Of a stretch of DNA of 64,000 nt, positions 48,927-62,800 are shown in pieces; the first letter of the stretch is position 1, and the number at the start of each line of letters is the position of its first letter. The notes beneath the pieces were generated by a model. It made no database searches. It was given only the letters and a program-made list of their open reading frames with translations, and was not told where the DNA came from. This DNA comes from Liolophura sinensis (taxonomy: Eukaryota > Mollusca > Polyplacophora > Chitonida > Chitonidae): positions 34,207,608-34,271,607 of the forward strand of contig NC_088300.1 in the NCBI RefSeq assembly GCF_032854445.1, given 5' to 3'. Both the position numbers and the translations under genes were made by a program.

Positions 48927-51900
48927 AATGCAATTCCTGTCTGCTGTGTAATGAACAGAATGCTGATGGAAAGGGTATATCCGGCCATCCGTTGGCAGAT
49001 GACCATGTTGATGAACAAGGTTGAAGAACTTGTTCACAGCATAGCCAAAGACTTCTATTTAAATTACCCTGGCATTGTCATTGTGGGAGATCTGGACCAA
49101 TAGTTCTGAAACTAAATACATGTACATCTGCTTTCTAGACTGATCAGAGTAATGATCACCTTCCATGACATTACACATTATTGAAGGATTCTTGCCTGAT
49201 CACTTTATCCTTAAACTTCGTCTCTAGATTTTTATGCTATTGCTTGCAGAAAATATGATGATGGCCCTGGGTTTGTAGTACAATGGTGTTACAGTCCTGA
49301 CATTTTCAGCATTAAGGGTTTGCCATATTGTTTCAGTGACTTTGGTGTAGTATGCTAAAAGATCTTGCATTTGCAACAGGAAAGCTGTGTTCTTGGGGTA
49401 ATTCTGAAACGGGCTAGAAAAGAACCATCGGAATTAGCCTCCAGTTCAGGTATATGATTAATAAAGGGTCCGATTGAATGGGCAGGCTTGTCATCGCAGT
49501 AGTTTATACTGGGCTGTGATACCAGCGCTAAATCAGCCATTCTGCCATCTGGTCTAATGTGAAGATACAGTCACCCTGAACTGAGCAGAAGGGATCACAG
49601 TCTTAAGATTGTGACCACAGCTTTGCATTCACATGCCGAGATTTTGATACTGATACCATTATTACCATGCACTTTTAGAGCCTCATTTTGACCCTCTGTG
49701 AAGAATTGCTTTGTATCTGAACAGTATCAAGCTCAGGCTTTTTTTTTGCAGCTTTTAGACACTCCATGAATGGTTTCTCTCTGCCATTCTGCACTGTCAT
49801 CCGTTTCCCAGATTGTCGCTGACAGCCAGCATTTTTGTTCCTAGGGTACTATTCTAGGGGACTAACTCCCAAGGGCCAAACTCTTTTGAACTCCTCCAGA
49901 TGCAATTTTCTGTGTGAAATGTTTGACTCATTCTGTCGAAAGAAATAGAATTGTTTTGTGGAGGAATGAAGCCGCGGCTTTAGTCTGCCCAATGACAGTG
50001 CTAGCTATTGATTACTAATCCGACTTGATGTTCCCAAATCGCAGGGACTTGACTCAAAGTTTGTCCAGACTGGAAACCAAAATCCAGTTTTTGTGCCTCT
50101 TATTCCCGAGAGAACCAAGATTTGAACCATATGCACTAGGTCATTTTTATTTCATTCAAGTGAGATTTGTACAACAGGATTTTAATTGTCCCATTGAAAA
50201 CAGTAATGAAAATAAATGTCAATAAATCCTTTTTTCTTTGTTTATTTGTATTTAATTTCAGTTGTATATATCAGTATCAATTTTTTTCCCCTCATTTTTA
50301 GGATTTCAAGGGGCAAATACTAGTTACGTTTCTAACATGCATTACAGTCAGTCACAGAAAATTAAACTCAACTCCAGCATTGGAGGTTCAATTGTCTTGG
50401 CTTTCTGATATTGACATAGAATCTGTGTAAGTTTCAAACAGACTTATTATGTTGGCAATGTTGAAAAACATGTGCTATGCTTCCACAGATTCTCTTTTGT
50501 TGGCATAGTAAGCTCACTAGCTTAATCTACCTTCATACATACATGTACGTATATCTTCTGTCATTAACAGCATATCTGGGAAAACGGAAAGAAAAAATGA
50601 AATTGTTTATTTTGTTTGCACAGTAAAACCACTGTTTCCAGTAGCCTATTAAATTATCTTGGAACAGACGATTTCCCATTTCATCCCACTGATTTATCTA
50701 CTTTATTCTTGAGGGAAAATAATTTTTCATTTCTTTTTGCGTCTGTCTTTCCTCAAGTGTCAACACATTTTTTTATTTCTTAAGGAATCACATTTCCTCA
50801 TGTTAATTGCCTATGTATATATTTTAAGTGAATTCTGACAGCCAACACATCGAAAACTTCGGGTACGTCTTTGAAAAAACAAGCATTTGTCCATTACTTA
50901 GAGGGTAATTGCTAAAAGACTGCTACATAATGTGTGTTCATTATCGGTTTTCAAGGAGTTGTTCCAAAAAAAAAAGCTACGACACCACTGATGTCTTCGA
51001 GGAAAGACGAAAGCACTGTTGAGACACCTCGCTCTGTATGATCCAATTTATGTCCAGACTTTGTTATCAAACATTGTGTGCACTTCGTTAAGATCTTCTA
51101 TTATTAACGAAGCAGCGCTTGAAATCTTTCCCAGCTGTTGCTATACTTGTTTTCCATCACGACGTACGTTTAACAGAATTTATACATGAATTATTGTTAT
51201 TCCCAAACTTCAAACTTGTCACTTAGTGTGTATTTTAAGCAATTCCGGTGACACATGGCATAATATTTTTGACACCCTTATTAACTAGCAGCTCATCAAG
51301 TTTGTTTTTCCCCCCAACCCTTTCTGTACATACATTTACTCTTGCTAACTAAACCATAGTCTGCGTATCTACTTTGATAAAGATTCTTAAACCATTTGAA
51401 ATTGAGGATAAGTCTTTTTCTTAATTTGAATTTTATGTCTTCAAGGAGATAAACTACATGAAGTTGTGGTACATATAAAAGACAATAGCTGGGAGATGAA
51501 AACTAAAGCAGTGATAAAGTGTCATAGATGGCAAATGCTTACACATAACAAATGCTTTTAAAGACTATATCACCTGAAGATATATACTTAATATGTATAA
51601 AAAGGCAATTTACCTTTTATTCTGCAGTAAAGTTAAATTAGGTGTGTTGAAGGTGTCTGTTGAAATCTTCCTTTTTTTTGGCTTAGATTAAGGTTCAGTG
51701 TAATTAGAGAAGCCGTTCAGCCTTTGGCTGACAATGATCCTACAGCTAAACAGCTTCTGTAAGCCAATTATCTCAAAGCTTGCCCCTGGTTTAAGAGCTG
51801 GCACCAGTCCTGTTATGGTCAGGCAACAAATGCCACTAGGTATTACACTCCTGTTCTGCAAACATATCCTATACCAGCTACGGTACATGACATAAAATTT

Positions 51901-53819
51901 CGCCCCTGAAAAGTTGCCCATTTTGCCCCAATTTTAGAGTTCATTTGATCTTATAAAGGTGTTTTGAGGTTTATTCGTAAGGCAGGATGATATCCTAGAG
52001 GTGAAATGTAAGTGTCCACACTAAAAGTGATATTTCATTAAATTTATTTGCTTTTAAAAATGTTCTTTTTGTGAGCAAAATTTAGGCCTGTCCTTTCAAA
52101 CCCTCAGAGGACCAATCCTCTTCCTGGTGAGAAACAAAAGCTCTCCCAGACCACCCCTCCCTCCCACCCTCCTGTGACTGGTAACAACAGACCTGGGTGT
52201 TGTCAGACTCTGCTGAAGGGTTATTAGGGTGTATAATAGAGTGTTATCTGGGTGCCCCTCTAAAGTTACCCTTTAGTGTCTTGGTCCATCTAAAGTCCAG
52301 TAATTTATGTCCTGCTGCCCTTGTGTTACTCCTAAGAGTTTGCCCTACCCCTCAACTCTTAGCCCCAGTGATGAGGGAAGCATCTGTACTTGTTCTGTCT
52401 CATCAACAACAACTCAGTCCAACCTTTCTGAAATAACCTCACCTTCAACTGTTATCCTCCATGTTGAAATTTTTGGTAAAATTTGTTTTACTTAGAAAAA
52501 AAGGTTTGCACATTGTAAACACAGAGATCCTAAAACTAGTAGTTAAAAATCCTAAAGCTTGCCATTACAGATAAGTACTATACTAGACCAAACTTTAGTA
52601 TGTGTTCTTGTTTTTTTTTTTTGTTTTTTTGTTTTTTTTTTCCCCTTTTTTTCAAGTTAAAAAGTTTTTGCTGATCTGAAGCACAGTTACTGTTTTTCTG
52701 ACAACATGGAGTTTATTTGTTTCATTTTTTTTTTTTTTTGCCTTCTTCCATCATTTTTGTTATCCCGCTGTTTCGGTGCGGTCATGTAAGTTTTGGCCAA
52801 AGCCGGGTTGTGCGTTTGAAAAAGGAACTCTTCTGTGAAGGAAGGAACAAAGTACTCATTCTCCTTCTCATTAGCCCTGCATTCTTTGTTCATGGACGGG
52901 AAGCTGCTTTGTGCTAAAACCCTCCGTTGGAGATGGTGCCTCAGTTAATTTAGCAACATTTCCAAAAGCTGTCTCAAGTAGGACACAATGAACAGCATGT
53001 GGCCAGTAATCTGTAGAAATCTTTTCCTCATTATCGAGGCCACGAGAAGATTACAGGGTTCTCTGCTGCACCCCGCTTTCCTCTCCCTTCATCCTCTTCC
53101 CATCACTTGATTGTCTCAAAACTCATTTTACCGTAAATTAATCACACGTGATATTTGAAGACCTTAGGTTTAGCCCTAGAGAAATTCCATGTCCATCGCT
53201 ATGCTTCTACTATATTTGTGGAACTGCATGCATAGGAGACTATTGTAGGGAAAATTAGAGCTTTTGTTGAAGTTGGGAGATGGCACTTGATGTTTTCAGC
53301 TATCTACATGAAAGTTCACAATGTGAAAAATAGTTAATATTAACAAAGTTTGCTGATATTAGAGCTTTGCTTTCTTAACTCTGGTAAATTAAGTGGCTTG
53401 TCAAAATAAGATTACTGCTTTACAAAGCAATATTGAATACTGTCAACATTTTTTTAAAAATTTTAGTTAGAAAACTTTGTAGCAAAATTGTATGCTGGAG
53501 CTTTTGTGTAAGTTTTGGAGCTCACTAAACAAGTATAGCGGTCATATATATCCAGGTGCACTTATATTCCACCTCCTACAGTTTTTTAAAATATCAATTC
53601 TCTTACGAGAATCTCACTTACGTACATGTATATCCCACAATGCCAGTTAAAACGTTGTTGTGTGAAAAGCTACAAGTACATAAATAAATTAGTTTATGTA
53701 TCACATTTATTGACTTCTTTCTCCTCTTTGAGTCCTCTTCAGTTTGCATGCTTAAGCTTGTGGTGACCTCAGACAATTTGCTTGAATTTAATACCCCGTG
53801 TTGCCTATTCTCTATTCTC
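48927..53819. other. Long non-coding stretch, no gene seen
   Basis: A moderately complex segment at 49300-50030 (with GGATCACAGTCTTAAG) is followed by AT-rich DNA with T-runs at 52609-52650 and 52722-52740. A C-rich patch with CCCTCCCTCCCACCC lies at about 52155. None of the open frames shows splice-bounded structure or a known motif. Confidence 0.45.
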
Positions 53820-55870
53820 ACCTCCCACTGGTCGTTTCACCTCAGTTCCATGACCCCATTGTTTCCTATTTAACAGACACCTCCTCCTGATCTATTGTTA
53901 ACTGTAATCAATGCTGTCCACGGGTAGTATCTGGCCTGCCATGACACTATCTGTTGGAAAGCAGGAGGCCTTTGTGGCCATCAAAACCCCTGCTATTCTT
54001 GTGACAATTTCCCACCAAGCTCCCCTTGTTCTTTGCTTATTAACTGGTATTGTTTGATGTCGTTGGGCTCCTTTTAGTGCACTCAGGAAGAAGAGGAATT
54101 ATTTTCATTTCATCTTGGACAGGGCAATATTGCTCTCGGTGCTCCGTGGATTCAAGTCCCTTTTATCATTGTGCTTTTCATTAGCAGAAATAAGACAACA
54201 GGCGTATTGCTCTGATTGCAATTGTCGTAGAAGAGACCTTTGTGGTTTGGATCAAAGGTATGCGAATCAGCAACGTAAGCCGCAGGGTTGCCGGTAGCAG
54301 TTAGAGACTTCCTTATGATCGAGGGTTTTCTGGAGAAATGATGATGGGGAAAAAATAAAAAAATAAATGGAAAGAAAAGAAACAGGGAACGGCAGAGAAA
54401 AATTACCAGCAATCATAAAGGATACTTAGGCTCCTATCCCACTGTGTTTGCTGCCATCAAAAGTAATTATATAAACATACATTCATGGGTTTGGGCCAGA
54501 GAAGAAAACTCATTGTGAGGGAAAAACGATGAAGCTGATATTGTTTAGGAATACACAATAAGGCTTGTGCGAATGACTGCTTTACTAACAGTACAATGTC
54601 GCTCATTGTCCAAGCTGATTGGCAATTCTGCATGATGCAGTTGTCAGTTTCTCCTTCTTTCTCGCATATACAATAAAGAGATAGGCAGGGGGGAAAAAAC
54701 TAGTGTTGAATGAAATGCGCAAAACAGTCTGCTTGTTTGGATTGGGTGGCATTGTAATAGAGTTATAATAACATAGCTGCTGCGCTGTAAGTCAAGTTGG
54801 GCTGAGCAAGAATGGAGGTAATTACCAAGGGAGGGGATTTCCTGTGAGCCAAGAGGTTTAACATGTCCAAATAGATTCGCACCTGATCCTAATGAATCTA
54901 CCATTGTTTGCTAATCCCTGTGACTGGTTGACTTGTTATGCTCTATCAGAATTTTCCAGGTAAGAGTTTGAGCAAAGTTTGTCTCATGTTCTTAACTCTC
55001 CTCCATATAGGTAGACAAATTATTGTTGATTAATAATTAACGTAAAATCTTATTGGGGGAATGATTATTCAGCCGTTGGCTCGGGCTTAATGGTCATTAT
55101 AGCAGTTCCTAATCAAATACTGTGTTATGATGATTACCCGTATTAAGGCTTTGAGATGAGGATGACAAAAACACTGTGGCAAGGTGGGATGATTGTCTTG
55201 ATTTGACCACCTGAGCTGATTAAGTCAAGATGCTGCGCCTTTGTTCACCTGTGTGACGGGCATATCACTCTGAGGGTGGAGAGACTGGGCATGGAGATGG
55301 GTGGGTAGTTGGTTGTAAGGGCTATAGTGTAAGGAACGTGTATCTGTTAATGTCTGCGACAATTGAGGTGTGAGTGTTAACAAATCACTGTTGTTGAATG
55401 TCCTCCATTGTGTTCAGTGGTTAAAGCTTGTGAAGATCTCCCTCCCGCTGCTACGCCCTTGTATCATAGCACCTTTATGTGACCTCTCCAATTATTGTGA
55501 TAATGGGTTGATAATTAGTAATGGAGCCCCAGCCTAATGATAAGCTCTGTGTGTGTGTGCAAGAAGAGTTCTTCTGCTGATACAATCCATTTATTGATAA
55601 CTTGCCCGGGGTGTTGGCACACAATGCTCGACCCCCTGCCAACAAGTTGCCCTGTGGGGCACAACACCATTGCTTCCGTTGACTGGGGACTCTCCTTCAC
55701 ATATTGCAATGTTGTTTAATTACCTGACTGCATGTGTCTAATAGGTGTGAAGAGTTGCCCTGAACAGCCCCCTCCCGGATTAGGGCAGCAAAACGAGCCA
55801 AGGTGGGCCTGCAGGACATGTGTCCCTAGGGCATTGATTGAGAGAGGTTGGAGTGGGAGGATCAAAACCT
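53820..55870. promoter_or_regulatory. Cluster of candidate conserved non-coding elements
   Basis: Several complex blocks separated by short AT-rich pieces. Motifs include CATTGTTTCCTATTTAAC, TAACTGTAATCAATGC, CTCTGATTGCAATTGTCG, TTGTTGATTAATAATTAACG (about 55024) and GTTGATAATTAGTAATGG (about 55507). The density of homeodomain-type and ATTGT words and the lack of consistent coding frames suggest enhancers. Confidence 0.35.
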
Positions 55871-58060
55871 TGTAAAGCACAATAATGACAAAATGCAGTT
55901 CATCTTTTAACAGCACATCACATGTGTGTCTAATGTAATAGATTGTCTAAACGTACACACAAAGTCTTCCTCTTCTAAAGGTTTTACAGCATGTGTCATT
56001 TATTCACTATTAAACAATTACTATTCTTCAATTATTGTAAGATTTTCTACGTGTACACCCGAGTCTTGTCGAGCAACACAACCAAAACTTTATTCTTACA
56101 CGAGTCATTAACCTTTATGATGTCATAATTTACATTGTAATCACCTTTTTTTTCGTTTGCTAAAAATCTCTTCCACTGATAATTGATACAGTATTGAAAG
56201 CTACAGATTTGTGCCACAGGAATCTAACAGAGTTGTCTTATCCAATGCTTATGATAATGTCTCCCTCTGACCTTCTAGCTACTGGAAGTATAATGCTGAT
56301 AAATTATACCACAATGGAAGATGAGTATTGTATTTTTATTAATTTTTTTTTTTTAACAAGATATATTGTTACTGCACATTCTCCGTGTAATAGTACTTAC
56401 TGTAGCTACGTGACTAAATCCTTGATCAATAAAATCCGATTATGCAGTAGTCTTTCCCCCAAAATCCATCAATGCCCATGACCCATGTAACATATTTAGT
56501 CATGGGATAATTTACCTGTTTTGCTTACATGTGCATGACTTTTGTAATAGGATAACAATAAAAGTACACTGTAAAGCTATAATTGTGTGGAACTGATGTA
56601 TACTGAATGAGCTCAGTATGTATTATCTCTCATTTTCGTATACAAGTTCTGAAAAAAGTCAAGTAGATGCATATTTACTGTAAGGTCGCATTAATTCATC
56701 TCATTACAGGACCGTATATTTTTAATAGAGTTATATTAGAGATTTTTATCTGGAAAAGTGCACTAATTTATTCCAAGGGAAGTAGAAATGTTTTTTTTTA
56801 TATCCAATGGATTAATTAGCCTTAAACAGTGGAGAACTTGCTAGGCTCTGTCAGATTAGGCTAAGATTTTTTGAATTACATTTAAATCAGTTACGTTAAA
56901 AGGGAGCATTAGTGAATTCTTGAGATGTTGTGTGTAAACACAATAATGTAAACCATTTTGGAGATTTAATCCCTGTGCTAAAACCAGATTTAGTTAAGTG
57001 TTGTTAGATTTGTTTTTTTTTTTTAGAGTGGCAGTTCTAGGCTGATGTACATGTAGGTATATATACTCCCTTGCTCTGGAGTTGTGTCAGATATCTACTA
57101 GCTGGTGGATTGTTGTCATAGAAAGAATTTTGTCAAGATTAACCCGAGGAATTTCAGTAGTTCATCCAGAAGTCCATATCGCTTTTTTTTTCTTGTATGT
57201 AAAATCTGATTGGTTGAGAGGAAGTCGTTTTTGTTCCAGCCTATGATAATGGGACAAGTGAACAGGGTTTTGTAGGAGATACACTCCATTCCAGGTCATA
57301 GTACTTTACTGTAAGGAATGCGAACCCTGTGAGATCTTAGCTGGACAAGTCTTCTGACAACCTTACCACCCGAAACCTGATCCGACCCTTCTGTGTACAA
57401 GTAGATGTATGCAGTATCAAAAGACTTTTGACACTAGGACAGTGCAGATGTTAAAAACTGGGGCACTTAACAAAACAAGGAGTTAAATATTGTGTAACAG
57501 TTAGAAGCCGTCTTTCATTTAGTGAGTTTGGAATGAAAACCTGACAATTAAGCTGTGGGCACCCGTTTGCAAAAACATTTTCAGTATTAGGAGTATTAAG
57601 AGTAGACACATAAGCATGCAGAGTAGACAGGAAGCAAGGGAGGGGGACGTACATGGACTGTGTAGCGGGTGTTGTGGAAAAATCTATAAACAAAAAGTCA
57701 ATTATTTGTATTGTTACAAACCACAAATATTTAGTGTGGGTGAATCATTGTCATTTTTAGTTTACATAAAATAGCCATTTAAATGTTTCTGTAAGCATGC
57801 AGCATTGTTATCAAGACACTTTTGATCATCTTATCGAGAGAGCTTGTATGAAGCCGAAATGCTGAAGGTAATGAGGCAGATACAGCAAACAGCCATACTT
57901 TACCGTTGTTTTTTTTCTTTTTTTTGTCTTTTTGCTTTAGGATAAATTATGCAATAGATTGTAGATTGATACATCAAAGATAAAATAGGCCTAATAGACA
58001 GATCTGAATACATTGATATGTAAATTGAAGATCGAAATGCAAATTATCAGTAGTTCTTCC

Positions 58061-58087
58061 CCTCCCCCCCCCCCCCCCCCCCCCCCC
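58061..58087. repeat. Poly-C run
   Basis: C residues continuous apart from one early T. It is a possible i-motif/G-quadruplex sequence and a likely site of assembly or length error. Confidence 0.95.
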
Positions 58088-59825
58088 GAATCCTTTGATT
58101 CAGTATATGGCATCTTTGAGCCAAGTTTCAAACTTTCTTCCGAGAGTTTTTAATTTACTTGATTACATTATGGCTGAACTAATAAAACTCTTCAACTTGG
58201 TATCTTACTATTGTGAGAGAAAACAATAGAAAAGGGATTTTGTCAGATGTATGGTTCGTATTTTCTATTTTAGAGAATGCATACATATATCCATGAAAAG
58301 TTTCTTAGTGGTAACTTATTCGTCCTTTTTCCCCTGCAATAAATGACTTCCTCACTGAAGCCGACCAACAGGCTGTTTAAATGATATTGAAACTTAAGGC
58401 CAGAATGTAACCGTTGCCCTGACAACTGGTGGCAAGGAAGGGCATGAGGATTTGCATACTGATGAAGAGAGCAGAACGGAAGTTCAAGCAAGAAACTATC
58501 TTGTTTTTCCAGACCATGAGGGTCATTAACATTTCACACCCCTGTATATAAGAGAACATTAGAAGGGGTGGGGACACTCACTGCCCTGGTTTATAGAGCA
58601 AATATAATTCTGTTTGTTGTAGAAGATATATTCAGGGCTACCCTTTATGAATGTTTGTACTCTTGTCATAATTACCTAGCGTTTTTTATACTTTCAGCAG
58701 AGGTTGTTATCACTTTTTATATTCAACTTATTTTCTTAAATTAGTTTTGGGAATCTGTGACAAACTACATTACATTTTTCCTATTCTCAACCTCTGTTGT
58801 CTGCTCCTTCCAAAAAATCAAGAAACATTTCAAATTATCTGTGGCTTTCAAAAAATGGTTTAGGTAAAAGTTAAAAAAAAAGAAAAAATACAAATAAAAT
58901 TAGGCCCAGGAGGTAATGTTACACTGAGTTTTATAACTGCTTGCAGATGTTCTCACATCTTTTGTCTTTTAGAGAAGAATGAAACAATATTTCATTTTCC
59001 ATTTTCGCAGGTGTTTCTCAGGGGATTCATTGTCATATTGCAGTGTATGGTTATGCCACAAAACAGTATTGTTCACCAATAATTTTCACATTGAAGGGGC
59101 TAATAATTTTTTGTATTATGATTAACCCATTGACTCGGTAGGAAGGAAGTTTCTTTTTTTTTTTTTTTCAGGGCAGGAAGTTGTGTCAGATAAAACTAGC
59201 CAGATAATACCCACAGTGCAGTGCATGTATTTAGCATATCTCTCATAATTCATTTAATACAATATTCTTGCATATCACACTTCATATTTACGTGATCAAC
59301 ATGTTGATGTTTTTTTTAATACTGGATTTATTATGCATAATTATTTTAAAGCTCATTATACATTTACAAAGTTTATTTATAGAGCTTACCTTTTATAAAT
59401 AAACACAATTGTGATAGTGTTTCCTTTCCGTCTTCTTTCTAAGCTAGAAAAAAAAAATAATGAAAAACAGAAAAGGAATAAATCACTTCAGAATGGTATT
59501 TTTCTTCTTGGCTGGTAATTGGCGAACTTGGAAGCAGAAAGTGGACTATGGCAGTATGGAAGGGTGCGCAAGTGTTCTGTAGTGGCGGGAACTGTTGAAT
59601 CCCCCATCTGTCCTGAATTAGTATTGTTTATCGAGCATTTTTCTCCATTCTTTAATAACGCTCTGGTTCCTGATGTGGGTGATAAAAACTGTTTGTCAGT
59701 ACATTTTCCCCATACCAAAACTTCTGGAAGTTATCCTAAGGGCTCCCCTAGTTGTCTCCTGTCTCCTTTTTCTTTTCTTCACAATCTGGGTCACTGGTAG
59801 TAGACCTGAGTATGGAATTTTTTTT

Positions 59826-59865
59826 TCCCCCCCCCCCCCTCTGTCTCTCTCTCTCTCTTTCTCTG
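59826..59865. repeat. Poly-C run joined to (TC)n
   Basis: T-run, C-run and CT dinucleotides in succession. The S/L/F- and P-rich peptides in overlapping frames are translations of it. Confidence 0.95.
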
Positions 59866-60289
59866 TTTCTTCTAATGTGGATGTTGTGTTCCACAATAAT
59901 AGTCAATTTAGGCACTGAAGGAAAACCAACTTTCCCGACTGGTTATTCAAGTGAACTGTAGGCTTGAAAGAACTTAACTCTGTTACACCAGACTCCGCTT
60001 GAAGGGAAAATCAATTTCTGTGTTTAAAGAATGACCGCACAATACAATTTATGGCAACAATTTGCAAGTACTTACTGGCAATACTCAGGCCATTGGACAG
60101 AAGTCGACAAAGCCTGGTAAAAGTAGAGATGTATGTCTGACTATAATTGTAGTTATGTCCATTGTTTGTCTGCCTGTATTTATGGAGCTCGCCAATTGCG
60201 ATTTTTCCTCACTGAAGTAATGAAGCAGTTTTTGTGACGTGTGAGGAAATCCTACCGAACAATTCCTCAACATTACCCGATTTCGATAC

Positions 60290-60720
60290 ATAAATGGCCA
60301 TTGTTGGCTTTAGCCATAATGCTTGATTTAATTTGAATGTAGAACAGAGGCTTGCAAATAACGACAGTGTAAAGATTGGTCCTGGTCGCTAGTAGCAGAA
60401 CGGCACTTGGGCGTGCAGCAACCAATGGATGGCTTATTTAGTTAGGTCTAGTCCACTCATTACTGATATTAAAGCACTCCTGGCTGAATTGGCCACCATT
60501 GTCTCCGATATAACCAGTACGAAAAAGGCTTTTAGTCCACCCAGTGGGGCCACCACAAAAGGGTCATTGTTGCCCAATATAGAGGGAATTAAAAAGGCAT
60601 CAGTTACCCAAAGTTTGTTTTCAGAAGGAAACAAGTATGGATTGCAATTACACTACATTTATCACATTGTCCTCAGCATTCAGGATTACATGGTTCAAAT
60701 CCCAGGACTTTAGGCTTTAT
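60290..60720. promoter_or_regulatory. Candidate conserved non-coding element
   Basis: A complex block with repeated SOX-type words: GGCCATTGTTGGC (about 60295), ACCATTGTCTCC (about 60495) and TCATTGTTGCCC (about 60563). It also has TACTGATATTAAAGC and GGCTTGATTACC-like homeodomain words. Open frames exist on both strands (60429-60713 plus, 60434-60634 minus). Neither has splice signals or a recognised domain, so the non-coding reading is preferred. Confidence 0.35.
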
Positions 60721-61799
60721 TTGCAGCTCATTAGTCTTAGTATTGATGTACTCCTGAGAGGAAAACAGGATTTCAAATTTTGATATATATGTATATATGT
60801 CTTCAGACTTGCATGGAGAATGGACTTTGAATGCTTAAGCACGATTAAAAAATGTAAATTCCCTCCATTCCAACACAGCTGTCAAAATTTTCTAGGAAAA
60901 AGACAAGATTGGGGAAAGGCAGCAAGAAGTTTTTGTAGATATACATGTTATTTTACAAAAATGTAAATTCATTATCTTCAGAAGATTTTATTTTTGTTCT
61001 GCTCATGTCTGTGTTCTTTACGTTCTGTAATTTCATTCAGGCTGTATTTCGTAATTAAAAATACTTCTGTTTAGGCAATTCCGTGATGGATCTCTGTTCC
61101 TTTTTTTTTTTATTTTAACATTTTTCTTCGATAAACCACTTACAGTTAGCAAAGTTCATCTAAGTGCGTGAAAAGTTTTTGGCAGACTTTTTCAGTTTCA
61201 CTTATTTTCTTAAAATGAAAATGATTTCCTTCATCATCATTTACTGGAAATTGCTTTAAAAAGATTCCATGACTTGGAATGAAACCTGAAACAAGGCAAT
61301 CTAATTTCTATTAAAAGTTAATTTAAAAAATAATTTACTCTAATTTATACCCGACAAAAGAAATTGTCTTCAGACTGAAAGCCATTGTATTTAATACGGA
61401 AATAAGAGAGGAAAAAAAAAAAGCTAGACTAACTTCGTAGAAAACAAGTCAGGTATGCACATATATATATATATATGAATGTATATACACATTGTGTGCA
61501 CTTTCCAATATACTATAAAACATAAATTTTTACTAGGATGATTATTTCATGAGTTTCAGCAGTCCATGTCGATTGAGATGAGCAAATACCAGGAATTGTT
61601 TTTCACCCGGCACATTAACAACTGCTTTTGTCTTTCGCTATTCTAATGCAGACATCATTTGTATTTTAACACAGTTGAGTCTGTTCTTTACCATTCAGAT
61701 CATCGTCATGATTAGGAATTAATTTCAGCTATGTCTCTCGACAGTATAGGCTAACAATAAGATATTGTTACAGCTGGGTTCAAATCCAGGTACAAGGTA
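60721..61799. other. AT-rich stretch, no gene seen
   Basis: Holds an (AT)n tract at 61458-61476 and T/A runs near 61100 and 61415. The word GGGTTCAAATCCAGG near 61780 looks like a tRNA B box, perhaps from a decayed SINE head. Confidence 0.5.
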
Positions 61800-62800
61800 T
61801 AATGTTTAATTCAGTAGCTCATAAATTTTGCCATTATCTCGCAGACTGATCAGCAGATAAGACCTCCGGCCATTGTTGTCTGTATTAGTATATTGTGAAA
61901 CATGCACATTAGATTTGTAATTATCCAAGACTTCAAGGACCTCAAGGTTCGAGGTTATGTTTATTCTAGCCTCAGTGGTCAAGATGTGAATCTTCTCCGG
62001 CTGGTCGGATTTTGTGTACTTGTAGCTCCTGGAGATGTACTTGGGTGTTTGATAATAGTAGACATCTTTTAATATACAGTATTTGAAGGAGATGTGCTCA
62101 TAATTTCATGTGGAAATCTGTTGTCATATTTCTCATGTTTCTCAACAAAAACATTGAGGAAGTTGTATGTGAAGCTGTACATCAGAGACATCAGTTTGAA
62201 CATAAAACTCTGTGAAGACTCGCATGCTGTTTTCATGCGAAGGAAAGAATTGCACTGCAGGAAGAGGACAGATTTCTACGACGTACAGAATACTTCTGAT
62301 CAAGTTGACGTTTTCCAGTTCAAAGGCAGAGGAGAAAGTGCTGATTAATCGATTCACCAACAATGGGGGCCAGGTAAATTAGGATGATTTGATGCAATTT
62401 CAGGGAAGGCTGATGCTGAACTTTAATAGGAAGCGAAAAGAATGCTTGCATTGCGGCAAGTAATGCCTCAAGCATGGAGCAGTGGCCTGGAGAACTCATG
62501 AGGCTGGTGTTTGAGTGTTGACCTGACCACCTCTACCTTGTGTTATGCCAATTGTTTCCACAGAGCGCATAGTTGAGCGTTACAGGCGCGCGCTAAGCCT
62601 GTATCACGCCGGGGATTTCCACCTGAGGGATGGGTTAGGGGACTTTGACGGGCTGAACAAATGCCCCGTAATCCCTGACAATTGACTGGGGTAAACTGCG
62701 AAATACTTGGCTAGCTTTGCCCGTGAGGCCGGCAGGACAGGGCTCTGCCGGTAAGTCAGGTGCTGCCATTATCACTTGAGCCCTGATCTCTGCCATCTTA
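61800..62800. promoter_or_regulatory. Candidate conserved non-coding elements
   Basis: Complex sequence in two parts (61800-62070 and 62350-62800). Words include CCGGCCATTGTTGTCTG and GCCAATTGTTTCCACAGAGC, and the GC-rich words CAGGCGCGCGCTAAGC and CACGCCGGGGATTTCC. The 84-codon frame at 62094-62348 ends just before a CCAGGTAAAT donor-like word but has no acceptor or family match that I can name. Confidence 0.3.

Larger units (their letters stand above)
55871..60289. other. AT-rich stretch, no gene seen
   Basis: Contains the C-run at 58061-58087 and the C/TC tract at 59826-59865 (listed separately), T-runs near 56345, 57010, 57183 and 59155, and no supported gene. The minus-strand frame at 57451-57726 has no known motifs. 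Confidence 0.5.
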
